From NCBI RefSeq assembly GCF_004011505.1, contig NZ_SAUN01000001.1:10381501-10445500 (forward strand): DNA of 64,000 nucleotides, written 5' to 3'. Made by a program: the position numbers and the translations under genes. Every line of letters starts with the position of its first letter. Positions within the stretch are counted from its first letter, which is position 1. Below, one piece after another: positions 1 to 8,888 of the stretch. The notes beneath the pieces are model-generated. The model was given only the letters and a program-made list of their open reading frames with translations, did no database searches and was not told where the DNA came from. This DNA is from Nonomuraea polychroma. GTDB taxonomy: Bacteria > Actinomycetota > Actinomycetes > Streptosporangiales > Streptosporangiaceae.

Positions 1-43
1 CGTATTCGCCAACGTCACGAGACGAGACAAGGTGTCCGCGACG

Positions 44-85
44 TCAGCGGACAACCACCTCGCTAGCCCGACTATGAGAAACCAT
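44..85 (-). CDS. possible 13-codon leader peptide of an upstream gene
   Basis: An ATG at 85 reads 13 codons (MVSHSRASEVVVR) to a TGA at 44. It is preceded on the minus strand by a near-perfect ribosome binding site, AAGGAGGTGG at 94-103, with 8 bases to the ATG. The strong site in front of so short a frame suggests a leader peptide, or the 5' end of a gene that lies mostly outside the window. The downstream gene is not visible. The rest of 1-228 shows no other supported gene. Confidence 0.3.
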   Translation of the reverse strand: MVSHSRASEVVVR

Positions 86-228
86 TATTCGGACCACCTC
101 CTTTCCGCGTACTCATGAAGCTATGCGGTCGCCCGCGGAGGGGGCAAGTGAATATCCCCGGGTCGTCAGGTGCGCCGCGTTCAGCGGTCCACCGCAGGCT
201 GCGGCGTGTTGCGCCTAGACTCGGGAGC

Positions 229-642
229 ATGACCGAGACGCAGTGGCACGAGGAACTCCGCGCGAAGGGCTACCGGGTCACACCGCAGCGCCAGCTCGTC
301 CTCGAAGCGGTCAAGGACCTGGAGCACGCCACGCCTGAGGAGATCTGCGTCAAGGTCCGGGAGACGGCGCGCGGGGTCAACATCTCGACCGTCTACCGCA
401 CGCTGGAGCTGCTGGAAGAGCTGGGCCTGGTCACCCACACGCATCTCGGGCACGGGGCGCCGACCTATCACCTGGCGGCCGAGGCCGACCACGTGCACCT
501 GGTGTGCCGGGGGTGCGACAAGGTGTTCGAGGTGCGGCCCGAGCTGGCCGAGGGGCTGGTCAAAGGGCTTGACGACGAGCTGGGGTTCGTTGCCGACGTC
601 CACCATCTGACCGTCTTCGGGCGCTGCCGCAACTGCCGCTAG
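229..642 (+). CDS. Fur-family metal-responsive transcriptional repressor
   Basis: 137-residue Fur-type regulator, the usual family length. A winged helix covers about residues 10-75, with the recognition stretch NISTVYRTLELLEELGLV near 50-68. A dimerisation and metal-binding half follows, with the HVHLVCRGC segment near 88-96 and a second CxxC (CRNC) at the C-terminus; these four cysteines fit a structural zinc site. The ATG at 229 is chosen over an upstream in-frame start at 115 because the family alignment begins there. The metal (Fe, Zn or other) cannot be told from sequence. The next gene, ygfZ-like, starts 58 bases downstream on the same strand. Confidence 0.9.
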   Translation: MTETQWHEELRAKGYRVTPQRQLVLEAVKDLEHATPEEICVKVRETARGVNISTVYRTLELLEELGLVTHTHLGHGAPTYHLAAEADHVHLVCRGCDKVFEVRPELAEGLVKGLDDELGFVADVHHLTVFGRCRNCR

Positions 643-700
643 ATCATCTGCTCCGGGGCGGTTGTCGGCCGCCGCCGCGGCTGCGGATAGCCTGGAGAGC

Positions 701-1639
701 ATGCGTAGCCCTCTGCTCGATCTCCCCGGCGCCGTCGCGGCGGACGCGCCGGACTCCGACGTAGCCGCGCACTACGGCGACCTCTACGCCGAGCAGCGCG
801 CGTTGGCCAAGGGCGAGGCGGTCGTCGACCGCAGCAACCGCGAGGTGATCCGGATCTCGGGCGCCGATCGGCTGAAATGGCTCAACGACCTGACCTCGCA
901 GAAGCTCGACACGCTGAAACCCGGCGAATGGACGCAGACGCTGGACCTCGATCTGCAGGGCCGCGTGCAGCATCACCTGACGCTGGTGGACGACGGCGAG
1001 AGCGTGCTGGCCCACGTCGAGCCGGGCACCGCGCAGAGCTTGATCGACTATCTCGACCGCATGCGCTTCATGCTCCGGGTCGAGGTGTCGCGGGCCGACG
1101 ACCTGGCCGTGCTCTCCACGGCCACGGAGGACTTTCTGGTGCCGCGGGCGGAGCTGGCCGACCACCTGGGCCGGCCGCTGGCGGGATTGTGGGCTTATGA
1201 GGCGCTGCGGATCGAGCAGCACCGGCCGCGGATGGGGTTCGAGACCGACCACAAGACCATCCCGCACGAGTTGGGCTGGGTCGGCTCGGCCGTGCACCTC
1301 AGCAAGGGCTGCTACCGGGGTCAGGAGACGGTGGCCCGGGTGCACAACCTGGGGCATCCGCCGCGCCGCCTGGTGTTCCTGCATCTCGACGGCAGCGTCG
1401 ACACGTTGCCCGTGCACGGCGATCCGGTGATCTTCGAGAGCCAGGAGGTCGGGGTGGTCGGCTCGGCCGCCCGGCACCACGAGCTGGGGCCGATCGCGCT
1501 GGCGGTGGTCAAGCGTACGGTGCCGGTGGACGCGTCCTTGCTGGCCGGAGGGGTCGCGGCGGCCCAGGAGGTCGTCGTGCCGCCGGACGCGGGCCGCAAC
1601 GTCGCCATCGATCCCTCGCTGCGCCGGCGCATCCGCTAG
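701..1639 (+). CDS. ygfZ: YgfZ/GcvT-like folate-binding protein (Fe-S cluster maintenance)
   Basis: 312-residue protein of the YgfZ family. These tetrahydrofolate-binding relatives of the glycine-cleavage T-protein help repair or assemble iron-sulfur enzymes. The family signature KGCYRGQE is at residues about 202-209, followed by the usual TVARVHNLGHPPRR stretch. The N-terminal half holds the GcvT-like fold (SGADRLKWLNDLTSQ near 55-70). The ATG at 701 is the first start giving the family N-terminus. It sits just after the Fur gene and converges on dtd, with a hairpin terminator in between. Confidence 0.9.
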   Translation: MRSPLLDLPGAVAADAPDSDVAAHYGDLYAEQRALAKGEAVVDRSNREVIRISGADRLKWLNDLTSQKLDTLKPGEWTQTLDLDLQGRVQHHLTLVDDGESVLAHVEPGTAQSLIDYLDRMRFMLRVEVSRADDLAVLSTATEDFLVPRAELADHLGRPLAGLWAYEALRIEQHRPRMGFETDHKTIPHELGWVGSAVHLSKGCYRGQETVARVHNLGHPPRRLVFLHLDGSVDTLPVHGDPVIFESQEVGVVGSAARHHELGPIALAVVKRTVPVDASLLAGGVAAAQEVVVPPDAGRNVAIDPSLRRRIR

Positions 1640-1686
1640 ACCCTTTCCGGCTCGTCACCGCGACCTGCCTGCGCTTCTTCACCGCC

Positions 1687-1706
1687 CCTCCGCGCTTCGG
1701 CGGAGG
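1687..1706. terminator. hairpin between convergent ygfZ and dtd
   Basis: A 7-bp perfect stem (CCTCCGC at 1687-1693 with GCGGAGG at 1700-1706) closes a GCTTCG loop. It lies between two convergent genes, so it can end transcription from either side. There is no T-tract, as is usual in high-GC actinobacteria. Confidence 0.5.
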
Positions 1707-1794
1707 TCCCTTGGAGAAGGCCGAGGGAGGTCGTGGTCCCCGTTGAGCGGAGGCGGGCACAGGGGTGACGACGCGGCAGGCGCGAAAACGGCGG

Positions 1795-2220
1795 CTAGAT
1801 GTCGATGACGAGGGTGATCGGGCCGTCGTTGACGAGGGACACCTTCATGTCCGCGCCGAAGACGCCCGTCTCCACGTGCGCGCCCAAGCCGCGCAACTCC
1901 TCCACCACGGCGTCCACCAGCGGCTCGGCGACCGGCCCGGGGGCGGCGGCCTGCCAGGTGGGCCGCCTGCCCTTGCGCGCGTCGCCGTACAGGGTGAACT
2001 GGCTGATCACCAGGAGCGGCGCGGACACGTCCGAGCAGGACTTCTCGCCGTGCAGGATGCGCAGGCCCCAGAGTTTGGCGGCGAGCTTGGCGGCCTCCGC
2101 CCGCGTGTCCGTGTGCGTGACGCCCACCAGGACCAGCAGGCCGGGCTCGCTGACCGCCCCGACGGTCCGGCCTTCGACCTCGACGGACGCTGAACTCACT
2201 CGCTGCACCACTGCTCGCAT
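1795..2220 (-). CDS. dtd: D-aminoacyl-tRNA deacylase
   Basis: 141-residue homodimeric enzyme that hydrolyses D-amino acids wrongly attached to tRNA. The N-terminus [15 protein letters not shown] is typical. The SQFTLYGD motif is near residues 78-85, and the C-terminal [10 protein letters not shown] corresponds to the GPxT cross-subunit motif that rejects L-amino acids. The length matches the family. The start is the ATG at 2220; long open reading upstream of it is antisense to the asparaginase gene. It is divergent from that gene with a 60-base gap. Confidence 0.95.
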   Translation of the reverse strand: MRAVVQRVSSASVEVEGRTVGAVSEPGLLVLVGVTHTDTRAEAAKLAAKLWGLRILHGEKSCSDVSAPLLVISQFTLYGDARKGRRPTWQAAAPGPVAEPLVDAVVEELRGLGAHVETGVFGADMKVSLVNDGPITLVIDI

Positions 2221-2280
2221 GGGATCCCATTCTGGCCCAGGAAAAACCCTCCGTAGACTCATGCCGGAAGGGATGGGGAA

Positions 2281-3189
2281 ATGTCGTTGATCGTGGAAGT
2301 TGTCCGGTCCGGGTTCGTGGAGTCCACGCATCAGGCTCGCATGCTCACCGTGGACGCGGAAGGCCGCCCGGTCGAGGCGCGGGGCGCGGTGCACGTGCCC
2401 GCGTCGCCACGATCGTCGATGAAGCCGCTCCAGGCGCTCGGCATGCTGCGTGGCGGGTTGCCGCTGGAGGACGAGTTGCTCGCGCTGGCCTGCGCCTCCC
2501 ACTCGGGCGAGCCGTTCCACGTGGACGGCGTCAGGAAGATCCTGGCGGGGGCGGGGCTGGAGGAGTCGGCGCTGCGGTGCCCCGAGGACTACCCGTTCGA
2601 CCGTACGGTCACCGAACGCGGCCGCGTCTTCATGAACTGCTCCGGCAAGCACGCCGCCATGCTGGCCACCTGTGTCCTGAACGACTGGCCGCTCGACACC
2701 TACCTGGAGCCCAAGCATCCGCTGCAGCGCGCGATCAGGGAGACGGTCGAGGACCTGACCGGCGAGCGGGTGGCGGCCTCGGGTGTGGACGGGTGCGGGG
2801 CGCCGCTGTTCTTCGTGTCCATGCTGGGCGTGACGAAGGCGTTCCGGGCGTTCCCCATGTCGTCGCCGGACTCGTACGAGCGCAAGATCTTCGACGCCAT
2901 GCGCGCCTACCCGGAGTGGACGTCGGGCACCGACCGCCCCGAGGCCAAGCTCATGCGGGCGCTGCCCGGGCTCATGCTGAAGGCCGGGGCGGAGGCGTTC
3001 GACGCGTTCGTGTTCGAGGACGGGCGGGCGGGCACCGTGAAGATCGAGGACGGTTCGCAGCGCGCCCGCGTGCCCGTCACGGTGGCGGCGCTGCGCTCGC
3101 TGGGGCTGGACGCTCCAGAGCTCGCCGAGCTGGCGGCCACGCCGGTGCTCGGCGGGGGCCGCCCGGTCGGTGAGGTACGGATCCGTTAG
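2281..3189 (+). CDS. L-asparaginase II family protein
   Basis: 302-residue protein resembling the bacterial asparaginase-II family (PF06089), which is unrelated to the classic type I/II enzymes of E. coli. The N-terminus [16 protein letters not shown], the [11 protein letters not shown] stretch near residues 45-55, [10 protein letters not shown] near 70 and [13 protein letters not shown] near 120 are family-like conserved blocks. It is probably cytoplasmic, as no signal peptide is seen. Its TAG stop overlaps the stop codon of the convergent DUF2207 gene. Asparagine hydrolysis is inferred from the family. Confidence 0.85.
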   Translation: MSLIVEVVRSGFVESTHQARMLTVDAEGRPVEARGAVHVPASPRSSMKPLQALGMLRGGLPLEDELLALACASHSGEPFHVDGVRKILAGAGLEESALRCPEDYPFDRTVTERGRVFMNCSGKHAAMLATCVLNDWPLDTYLEPKHPLQRAIRETVEDLTGERVAASGVDGCGAPLFFVSMLGVTKAFRAFPMSSPDSYERKIFDAMRAYPEWTSGTDRPEAKLMRALPGLMLKAGAEAFDAFVFEDGRAGTVKIEDGSQRARVPVTVAALRSLGLDAPELAELAATPVLGGGRPVGEVRIR

Positions 3190-4793
3190 AGCGTGCGGAA
3201 CTGGCGGGTCGCGGAGATCGCGCCCGAGGTGGTCGTCGTGAACGTCCGCATCGAGCCGGCGAACTTGGACAGGTCCCACTCCGCGGGCCCGTGGTACCAG
3301 TAGAGGTTGTCGGCCTGCCCGCCGTTGCCGGTGACCGCGGCCACCACGCGTGACCAGTGCTCCACCCCGTCGAAGATCACCGCGTACGGCAGGTAGCGGG
3401 AGAACAGCTCCACTCGGTGCTGCTCGGGCACGTTGCCCAGCTCGCCGGAGAACAGGTATTCGCGGAACTTCATGGTGTGCGCCATCGCCGCCGACCCCTT
3501 GGCGGTCTTGGCCGGCATGTACTGGCCGCCGACCGCCAGCGCGCCGCCCGCGATGACCAGAGCCAGGCCCAGCAGCCCGTACGTCGTGAACCAGGCCAGC
3601 GCCACGGTCGCCAGCAGGCCCACGCCGATCAGCACCACGCCGATCGTGGTCCACCTGGTGCGCTCGGTGTCCGGGCGGCGGGCGAACCAGCCCTGCTTGA
3701 CCACGTCGGCGTACAGGGCGTCGCGGACCTTGCCCAGGTGGGTCGCGAACGAGCCGGACATCTGCGACAGCAGCACCGCGTCCCGGCCGTCGAAGATGGC
3801 GTCGTAGAGCGCGCGCTCGTACGGCAGGAGCGCGTTGACGGGTGCGTTCGGCAGCCTGACCAGCATCCAGTCGGGCGCGTCGTACGTCTGGCGGGGCTGC
3901 TCGTCGATCCGCAGGTAGCCGCGGACGGCGAGGTCGACGATCGTGGCGGTCACGTCGACCACGTCGGCCTGCTCGTCGACGAGTGTGCCGATCTGCCCGG
4001 GACGCACCCCGTCGGGCGGCGAGAAGTGCCCGTTCTGCACGGGATTGACGGCGTCCTGCTCATGGCTGACGACCCTGGCGTCGCGGCCGCGCGTCCAGTA
4101 GAGCAGGCCGACGCCGCCCAGCAGCAGCACCAGCAGGCCCGCCAGCGCGCCGCCCGTGATGGTGTTCAGGGTGAACGCGGCCGCCAGCGAGAAACGCTTC
4201 TCCAGGATCGGGGCGCCGGTGCTGGAGCCCTTCGGGTAGCCGATGACGACGGTCAGGGCCTGGCCGGGCGCGATGTTCTCCTGCTCGAAGTCGGCCTGGG
4301 TGGCGGAGTGGTCCATCGAGGCCGCCGTGCACCCGATGGCGGAGGTCAGGTCGCCGGCGAAGCAGGACAGGTTCTGCACCAGGCCGGGGCCGTTGACCTT
4401 GACCGTGGCCTTGTCGACCTGCTGGTTCCAGCCGTTCACCGCGAACCAGCGCAGCTCCTCGACGCCGCCCGAGGTCGTCACCGCGCCCTTGACGTCGTAC
4501 TCGACGGTCTGGCCCGTCACGGTGAGCAGGTCGCCGGCGAGCGTGCCGCCCTTGACGTTCGAGATCTGGTAGAGGCGGTCGTAGCTGTCGTCGTAGCGGG
4601 TCCTGGCGAGGAACGTACGCTTCAGCCCGCCCGAGCCCCCGCTGATCTTCTCGACCACGTGCAGGGTGCCGTCCTTGCCCAGGGTCATCGTCACGTCGGT
4701 CGTGATCCCGGCCGCCGTCGCCATGGCGGGGGCGGCGGTCAACGTCAGAGCGGTGGCCCCGAGGGCGGCCATCGTGAGTCTGATACCCGTCAT
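3186..4793 (-). CDS. DUF2207 domain-containing membrane protein
   Basis: 535-residue predicted membrane protein. It has an N-terminal signal sequence (about residues 1-28, ending near AMATAAG), then an extracytoplasmic beta-rich domain beginning [22 protein letters not shown], which is the DUF2207 signature. A transmembrane segment lies near 235-255 ([17 protein letters not shown]), a cytoplasmic stretch follows, and a further hydrophobic pair lies near 400-445. The ATG at 4793 is preferred because the signal peptide begins there. The biological role of DUF2207 is unknown. It lies 19 bases after the stop of the monooxygenase gene on the same strand. Confidence 0.75.
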   Translation of the reverse strand: MTGIRLTMAALGATALTLTAAPAMATAAGITTDVTMTLGKDGTLHVVEKISGGSGGLKRTFLARTRYDDSYDRLYQISNVKGGTLAGDLLTVTGQTVEYDVKGAVTTSGGVEELRWFAVNGWNQQVDKATVKVNGPGLVQNLSCFAGDLTSAIGCTAASMDHSATQADFEQENIAPGQALTVVIGYPKGSSTGAPILEKRFSLAAAFTLNTITGGALAGLLVLLLGGVGLLYWTRGRDARVVSHEQDAVNPVQNGHFSPPDGVRPGQIGTLVDEQADVVDVTATIVDLAVRGYLRIDEQPRQTYDAPDWMLVRLPNAPVNALLPYERALYDAIFDGRDAVLLSQMSGSFATHLGKVRDALYADVVKQGWFARRPDTERTRWTTIGVVLIGVGLLATVALAWFTTYGLLGLALVIAGGALAVGGQYMPAKTAKGSAAMAHTMKFREYLFSGELGNVPEQHRVELFSRYLPYAVIFDGVEHWSRVVAAVTGNGGQADNLYWYHGPAEWDLSKFAGSMRTFTTTTSGAISATRQFRTL

Positions 4794-4812
4794 GGCGGCA
4801 AATCGTATCGGT

Positions 4813-5901
4813 TCAGTCCAAGGTGATGCCGTTGGCGGCCAGCTGAACACTTTCCGGTGAGGCGCCCTGGCCGGGGTTCTCGACGGCGAGCGCCTGGTTC
4901 TGCGCGACGAAGGGCCGCATGCGCTTCTCGTACCGGTCGAACGCGCCGGCCGCGTCGGCGGCGAGCTCCTGCGCCAGCACGTACGCCCCCACCATGGCCA
5001 GGCTCGTGCCCTGGCCGGACAGCGGCGAGGCGCAGTAACCGGCGTCGCCGATCAGCGTCACCCGGCCGGTCGACCAGCGCTCCATCTTCACCTGCGCCAT
5101 GGCGTCGAAGTAGAAGTCGTCGGCCGCCCACATGGCCTCCAGCAGCTTCGGCACCTCCCAACGCGCCCCGGCGCAGTGCTCCTGGATCAGGCGCTTCTGC
5201 TGCTCCACGTCGCGGTGGTCGTAGGCGATCGGGCCCGCGCCGAATCCCAGGTTGACGCGCATCACTCCGGGGTCCCTGTCGCTGAACACCGCCCCGCCGA
5301 CGTCGCCCTCGCGAAACCAGGTCTGCCAGTGGTCCAGGCCGAGGAAGTTCGGCGCGGTGAAGATCGAGACGTACATGCCGAGGTGCTCGAGGAACCGCTC
5401 CTCCGGGCCGAACGCCAGCCGCCGCACGTTGGAGTGCAGCCCGTCGGCGCCGACCACATAGTCGTAACGCTCCTGCCTGCCGCTCTCGAACGTCACGTCC
5501 ACGCCGTCGGCGTCCTGGGTGAGTGAGGCGATCGAGTCGCCGTAGACGTAGTCGGCGTCGGCGGCCGCGGTGACGAGCGCGGTCAGATCGTCGCGCATGA
5601 TCTCGACGTCGGGGCTGTCGAAGTCGCCGCCGCTCAGCGTGCCCTCGGTGCTGCGCATGAGCTCGTTGCCGTCGCCGTCCACCATGGACATGCCCTGCAT
5701 GGTCGTCCGCAGTGCCCGGGCCTGCTCCAGGATGCCCATGCGCGCGGCCACGGTCAGCGCCGCGCCCCTGATGTCGATGGCCTGGCCGCCCTTGCGCGGG
5801 GCCGGGGCGCGCTCGACGACCGTCACCTCGGCGCCGTTGCGCCGCAGCCAGTAGGCCAGGACCGGACCGCCGACACTCGCGCCGGAAATGAGCGCCTTCA
5901 T
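4813..5901 (-). CDS. FAD-dependent monooxygenase (PHBH fold)
   Basis: 362-residue flavoprotein of the aromatic-hydroxylase/tetracycline-destructase class. The N-terminal FAD-binding Rossmann motif GASVGG is at residues 7-12, and the second FAD motif is the GDAGYCASPLSGQG stretch near 276-290. Such enzymes use NADPH and oxygen to hydroxylate small aromatic or polyketide substrates; the substrate here is unknown. A GGGAG ribosome site precedes the ATG at 5901. It faces the GntR-TetR hybrid regulator across about 106 bases holding two perfect palindromes, so it is likely the repressed target (for example a drug-inactivation gene). Confidence 0.85.
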   Translation of the reverse strand: MKALISGASVGGPVLAYWLRRNGAEVTVVERAPAPRKGGQAIDIRGAALTVAARMGILEQARALRTTMQGMSMVDGDGNELMRSTEGTLSGGDFDSPDVEIMRDDLTALVTAAADADYVYGDSIASLTQDADGVDVTFESGRQERYDYVVGADGLHSNVRRLAFGPEERFLEHLGMYVSIFTAPNFLGLDHWQTWFREGDVGGAVFSDRDPGVMRVNLGFGAGPIAYDHRDVEQQKRLIQEHCAGARWEVPKLLEAMWAADDFYFDAMAQVKMERWSTGRVTLIGDAGYCASPLSGQGTSLAMVGAYVLAQELAADAAGAFDRYEKRMRPFVAQNQALAVENPGQGASPESVQLAANGITLD

Positions 5902-5938
5902 GATGTGACTCCCTTGTTGACGTTGTACGCAGGTCTGA

Positions 5939-5953
5939 ATGTACGTCGTACAT
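5939..5953. promoter_or_regulatory. palindrome over the monooxygenase promoter
   Basis: ATGTACGTCGTACAT is a perfect 15-base palindrome around one central base. On the minus strand it covers a plausible -10 (TACAT) lying 18 bases from a TTGCGA -35. It is a probable operator for the adjacent GntR-TetR regulator. Confidence 0.5.
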
Positions 5954-5984
5954 ACAGCAGCTCGCAACGTTATGATGGGAAGAT

Positions 5985-5998
5985 CTGTACTAGTACAG
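5985..5998. promoter_or_regulatory. palindromic operator before the GntR-TetR regulator gene
   Basis: CTGTACTAGTACAG is a perfect 14-base palindrome with GTAC half-sites like the first site at 5939-5953. It lies between a TATGAT -10 at 5971-5976 and the regulator's ribosome site (AGGAGG at about 5998), a position suited to autorepression. Confidence 0.55.
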
Positions 5999-6007
5999 GA
6001 GGGTCTG

Positions 6008-6916
6008 ATGAACACTCCGCCCTACGCGCGGATCGCAGGCGACATCAAACGGCGCATCGCCGACGGCAGGTTGCGTCCCGGGGACCGGGTGCCGTCCACC
6101 AGACAGCTCGCCAGGGACTGGGGGGTCGCGCTGGCCACCGCCACCAAGGCACTGGCGCTGCTGGCACAGGAGGGTGTCGTGGTGGCCGAGCCGCGGGTGG
6201 GGACGGTCGTGGCGGAGCAGGGCGGCGGGCGGGCGGCCCGGCGTCCGGAAATTTCTGGATCTGGCCGGATGCGGGAGCGCATCGTCCGGGCAGCCATCGA
6301 GATCGCCGACGCCGAAGGGCTCCCCGACGTGACCATGCGAGCGATCGCCGACCGGCTCGGCTTGGCGACCATGTCCCTCTACCGCCATATTGGCAGCAAG
6401 GACGACCTGGTCCTGCTCATGGTCGACGCGGCGGTCGAAGACTTCCCGCTGCCCGCCGAACGGCCGCCCGGCTGGCGGGCCGCGTTCGAGACGACCGCTC
6501 GCCTGCAGTGGGCCGCCTACCGGGCGCACCCTTGGATGGCCGGGGTCACCTCGTTGTACCGGCCGCTGCCCTCGGCCGGCCTGGCCAAGCACACGGAGTG
6601 GGTCATGGCGGCGCTGGCGGACACCGGCCTGGACGCCACGACCAAGATGGACCTGCAGATCCTGCTCTACAGCTACGTCCAAGGCATCGCCGCCAACCTC
6701 GAGATGGAGCGACGGGCGAGAGCCGCCACGGGGCTCACTGACGAGGAGTGGATGAGCGGGCAGGAGGACCGGCTACGGGCGATCAGCGAGTCAGACGGCT
6801 ACACCGCCTTCGCCGCGTTCCTGGCCGACCTGGGCGACTTCGACCTCGACCTCGACCGCCTCTTCGAGTTCGGCCTCGGCCGGCTCCTCGACGGCTTCGA
6901 GAAGATGATCGGCTAG
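6008..6916 (+). CDS. GntR-TetR hybrid transcriptional regulator
   Basis: 302-residue protein with two DNA-binding modules. Residues about 1-75 form a GntR winged helix (RIAGDIKRRIADGRL, then PSTRQLARDWGVALATATKAL). Residues about 90-300 form a complete TetR-type protein (RERIVRAAIEIADAEGL, then RAIADRLGLATMSLYRHIGSKDDL) with its ligand-binding helical domain. The ATG at 6008 follows an AGGAGG ribosome site. It is divergent from the FAD monooxygenase, so it is likely a repressor of that gene and itself, relieved by a small ligand. Such fusions are known near drug-modifying oxidases. Confidence 0.85.
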   Translation: MNTPPYARIAGDIKRRIADGRLRPGDRVPSTRQLARDWGVALATATKALALLAQEGVVVAEPRVGTVVAEQGGGRAARRPEISGSGRMRERIVRAAIEIADAEGLPDVTMRAIADRLGLATMSLYRHIGSKDDLVLLMVDAAVEDFPLPAERPPGWRAAFETTARLQWAAYRAHPWMAGVTSLYRPLPSAGLAKHTEWVMAALADTGLDATTKMDLQILLYSYVQGIAANLEMERRARAATGLTDEEWMSGQEDRLRAISESDGYTAFAAFLADLGDFDLDLDRLFEFGLGRLLDGFEKMIG

Positions 6917-6924
6917 TCGCACGC

Positions 6925-7524
6925 TCAATCTTCCTCGACCCGCGGGACGCCGGCCGCACGCAGGACCGCGACGAACGCCGCGCCGCGGTCGAGGAGGCGG
7001 AGATGAAGCACTCCACCACCCTGCAGCTCGACGAACGCCATCGCGCCTGGGCGGAGGTGGTGAGGGCGCCTCACGACGATGGTGCGGATGTCTGCCAACG
7101 GCACGGAGAAGGCGTTCCGCCCCTTGAGGCGGCTCTTTTCGTCAGGCCGGAAGGTGAGCCGGCCCCGGTCGATCGCCAGCAGTGCCCGGTAGGACTGCCG
7201 ACGCCATTGCTTGGCTCCGAAGCGTCGGTAGTCGCGGGGATCGAACGGCTGGAACGCGACCGCGAAGCCGGAAGGATCGCCGAAGGCGGCACGCAGACGG
7301 ACGGCCAGGAGCTTCTGGGCAGGCGTGATGATCGAGAATACGATCACCCCCACGCCGAGGATTCCGATGGTGCCCAGCCAGCCCCATTCCAGACTCGCCT
7401 TGATCCCGGGGATGGCGACCCCGATCAACGCGACCAGCCCGCGCTTCCAGTCCACGCGCGCCGCTTGCCGCGCGGTCCCGCGAAGAAGGGGAACAGGGTG
7501 CGACTCAGCGATTTCGTCGGACAC
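6925..7524 (-). CDS. hypothetical membrane protein
   Basis: 199-residue protein of no recognised family. The N-terminal part has two hydrophobic stretches near residues 28-45 and 48-68 (LVALIGVAIPG; GTIGILGVGVIVFSII). A basic cytoplasmic domain follows, with a PH-like sound (GRLTFRPDEKSR, then FSVPLADIRTIVV near 140-150). The start is a GTG at 7524. It converges on the GntR-TetR gene, 8 bases from its stop. A bPH-type domain is only a guess from the pattern of strands and basic residues. Confidence 0.55.
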   Translation of the reverse strand: MSDEIAESHPVPLLRGTARQAARVDWKRGLVALIGVAIPGIKASLEWGWLGTIGILGVGVIVFSIITPAQKLLAVRLRAAFGDPSGFAVAFQPFDPRDYRRFGAKQWRRQSYRALLAIDRGRLTFRPDEKSRLKGRNAFSVPLADIRTIVVRRPHHLRPGAMAFVELQGGGVLHLRLLDRGAAFVAVLRAAGVPRVEED

Positions 7525-7643
7525 GCCAACCCCCGTTGCGCGGCGCTGCAGGAGCCAAGCGTAAATGCCGCGAACAGGGGCGCGGGAGCCCTGATCAGGT
7601 AATCCGCAATTCCAGTTGGGCGCCGGTCAGGGCGGGGACCCGT

Positions 7644-8378
7644 TCAGTCGGAGATCTGGATGCGCAGGCGGCGAAAACCCCGGCCCTTGCTCTCGATCTT
7701 GGCGACCTTGATCCGGCCGATCTGCTTCGTCGAGGCCACGTGGGTGCCGCCGTCCGCCTGGGTGTCGAGGCCCACGATGTCGACGACACGCACGTCCTGG
7801 ACCGTCTCCGGCACCAGGTTCGTGGCGGTGCGGATGATGTCAGGGATGGCGAACGCCTCCGCACGCGGCAGCACCCTCACGTCGATGCGCCGGTCGGCGA
7901 CGATCTCGGCGTTGCAGGCGTCCTCGACGGCCTCCTTGAAGCCAGGAGGCACCTCGGGCAGGTTGAAGTCCATCCGCGCGCTGAGCTCGTCCATGTTGCC
8001 GCCCGTGACCAGACAGCCGTAGTCCCTGAACACCACCCCGCACAACACGTGCAGGCCGGAGTGCGTACGCATGAGGGCCGAGCGGCGCTCGTCGGCGACC
8101 GCTCCCGTGACCACGGTGCCCACGGGCGGGATCGGGTCGCCCTCGGCCGGGATCAGGTAGAGATCATCGCCCTTGCGGGCCCCGACGATGCGGGTCTCCA
8201 CGCCCTGCCAGATCAGCACGCCGTGGTCGGCCGGCTGGCCGCCGCCGCCCGGATAGAACGCCGACTTGTCGAGGACGATCCCCTCCGGGCTCGCCTCCAG
8301 CACGACGGCCTCGAAGTCCCTGAGGCTCTGATCCGCCAGTTCCAGCCGGTGGGTACGTCCGTGGAGGTCGTTGCTCAT
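7644..8378 (-). CDS. AlaX-type alanyl-tRNA editing protein
   Basis: 244-residue free-standing homologue of the alanyl-tRNA synthetase editing domain, which removes serine or glycine wrongly charged to tRNA-Ala. Zinc-site motifs are present: HSGLH (H106, H110) and GGTH (H213). The residue that is Cys in synthetases (CGGTH) is Asp here (ADGGTH), as I recall for some stand-alone AlaX proteins. The N-terminal FYPGGGGQPADHG stretch near 41-53 is typical. The ATG at 8378 is used. It is 16 bases downstream of DUF2516 on the same strand. Confidence 0.88.
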   Translation of the reverse strand: MSNDLHGRTHRLELADQSLRDFEAVVLEASPEGIVLDKSAFYPGGGGQPADHGVLIWQGVETRIVGARKGDDLYLIPAEGDPIPPVGTVVTGAVADERRSALMRTHSGLHVLCGVVFRDYGCLVTGGNMDELSARMDFNLPEVPPGFKEAVEDACNAEIVADRRIDVRVLPRAEAFAIPDIIRTATNLVPETVQDVRVVDIVGLDTQADGGTHVASTKQIGRIKVAKIESKGRGFRRLRIQISD

Positions 8379-8394
8379 GCCGGAAGCCTAGCGA

Positions 8395-8766
8395 CTACCA
8401 GGGGCCGTACGGCCCGCTGTTGCCCCGGCCCATGCCCTTGACGGCGGGCTTCACGTCCACGATGTAGACGGTGGCGGCGATGACGGCGAGGATCGAGAAC
8501 AGGCCGAGGCCGATGCCGATGAACTTGGGGTTGCCCATGGCTAGGGCGCCCAGGAAGGCGTCGAAGTACATCCATGCCCCAGCGCCGGAGAACAGCGTCG
8601 CCAGTCCCAGGATGAGCAGCCACAGCTCCTTCTTCAGCTTGCCCGCCGAGATGAACGCGTTGGCCGGCACCCGCAGGGCGTGCACGATCGCGTAGACCGA
8701 CATGCCGAAGATGATGGCGGCGAGCACCAGAAAGAGAAGGTTGAAGACACCGTTGATCAGATTCAT
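8395..8766 (-). CDS. DUF2516 family small membrane protein
   Basis: 123-residue protein with three predicted membrane segments: LINGVFNLLFLVLAAIIFG near residues 2-20, LWLLILGLATLFSGAGAWMY near 47-66, and FIGIGLGLFSILAVIAATVY near 80-100. A Gly-rich tail ends GPYGPW. This matches the DUF2516 family, found in actinobacteria beside HbhA-like and XRE genes. The function is unknown. The ATG at 8766 starts directly before the first membrane helix; a longer frame to 8865 would run into the terminator of the upstream gene. Confidence 0.75.
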   Translation of the reverse strand: MNLINGVFNLLFLVLAAIIFGMSVYAIVHALRVPANAFISAGKLKKELWLLILGLATLFSGAGAWMYFDAFLGALAMGNPKFIGIGLGLFSILAVIAATVYIVDVKPAVKGMGRGNSGPYGPW

Positions 8767-8845
8767 GTTGTTGGCTCCGCCCAACGCCGCTATGAGACCG
8801 GCCACCAGCCTAATGGGCGCCCCGGCCGACCGGGCACCCCAAAGC

Positions 8846-8882
8846 GGAAAGGCCCGCCTCCCCAAGGGAGCCGGGCCTTTCC
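8846..8882 (-). terminator. strong hairpin terminator after the HbhA-like gene
   Basis: GGAAAGGCCC at 8846-8855 pairs with GGGCCTTTCC at 8873-8882. After one C-C mismatch an inner CTCCC/GGGAG stem continues, around a 3-base loop. It lies immediately 3' of the HbhA-like gene and should separate it from DUF2516. Confidence 0.8.
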
Positions 8883-8888
8883 GTCACA

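Noticed and set aside
3357-4826. 489-codon open frame on the plus strand
   Set aside because: Antisense to the DUF2207 gene; translation is repetitive and has no fold pattern.
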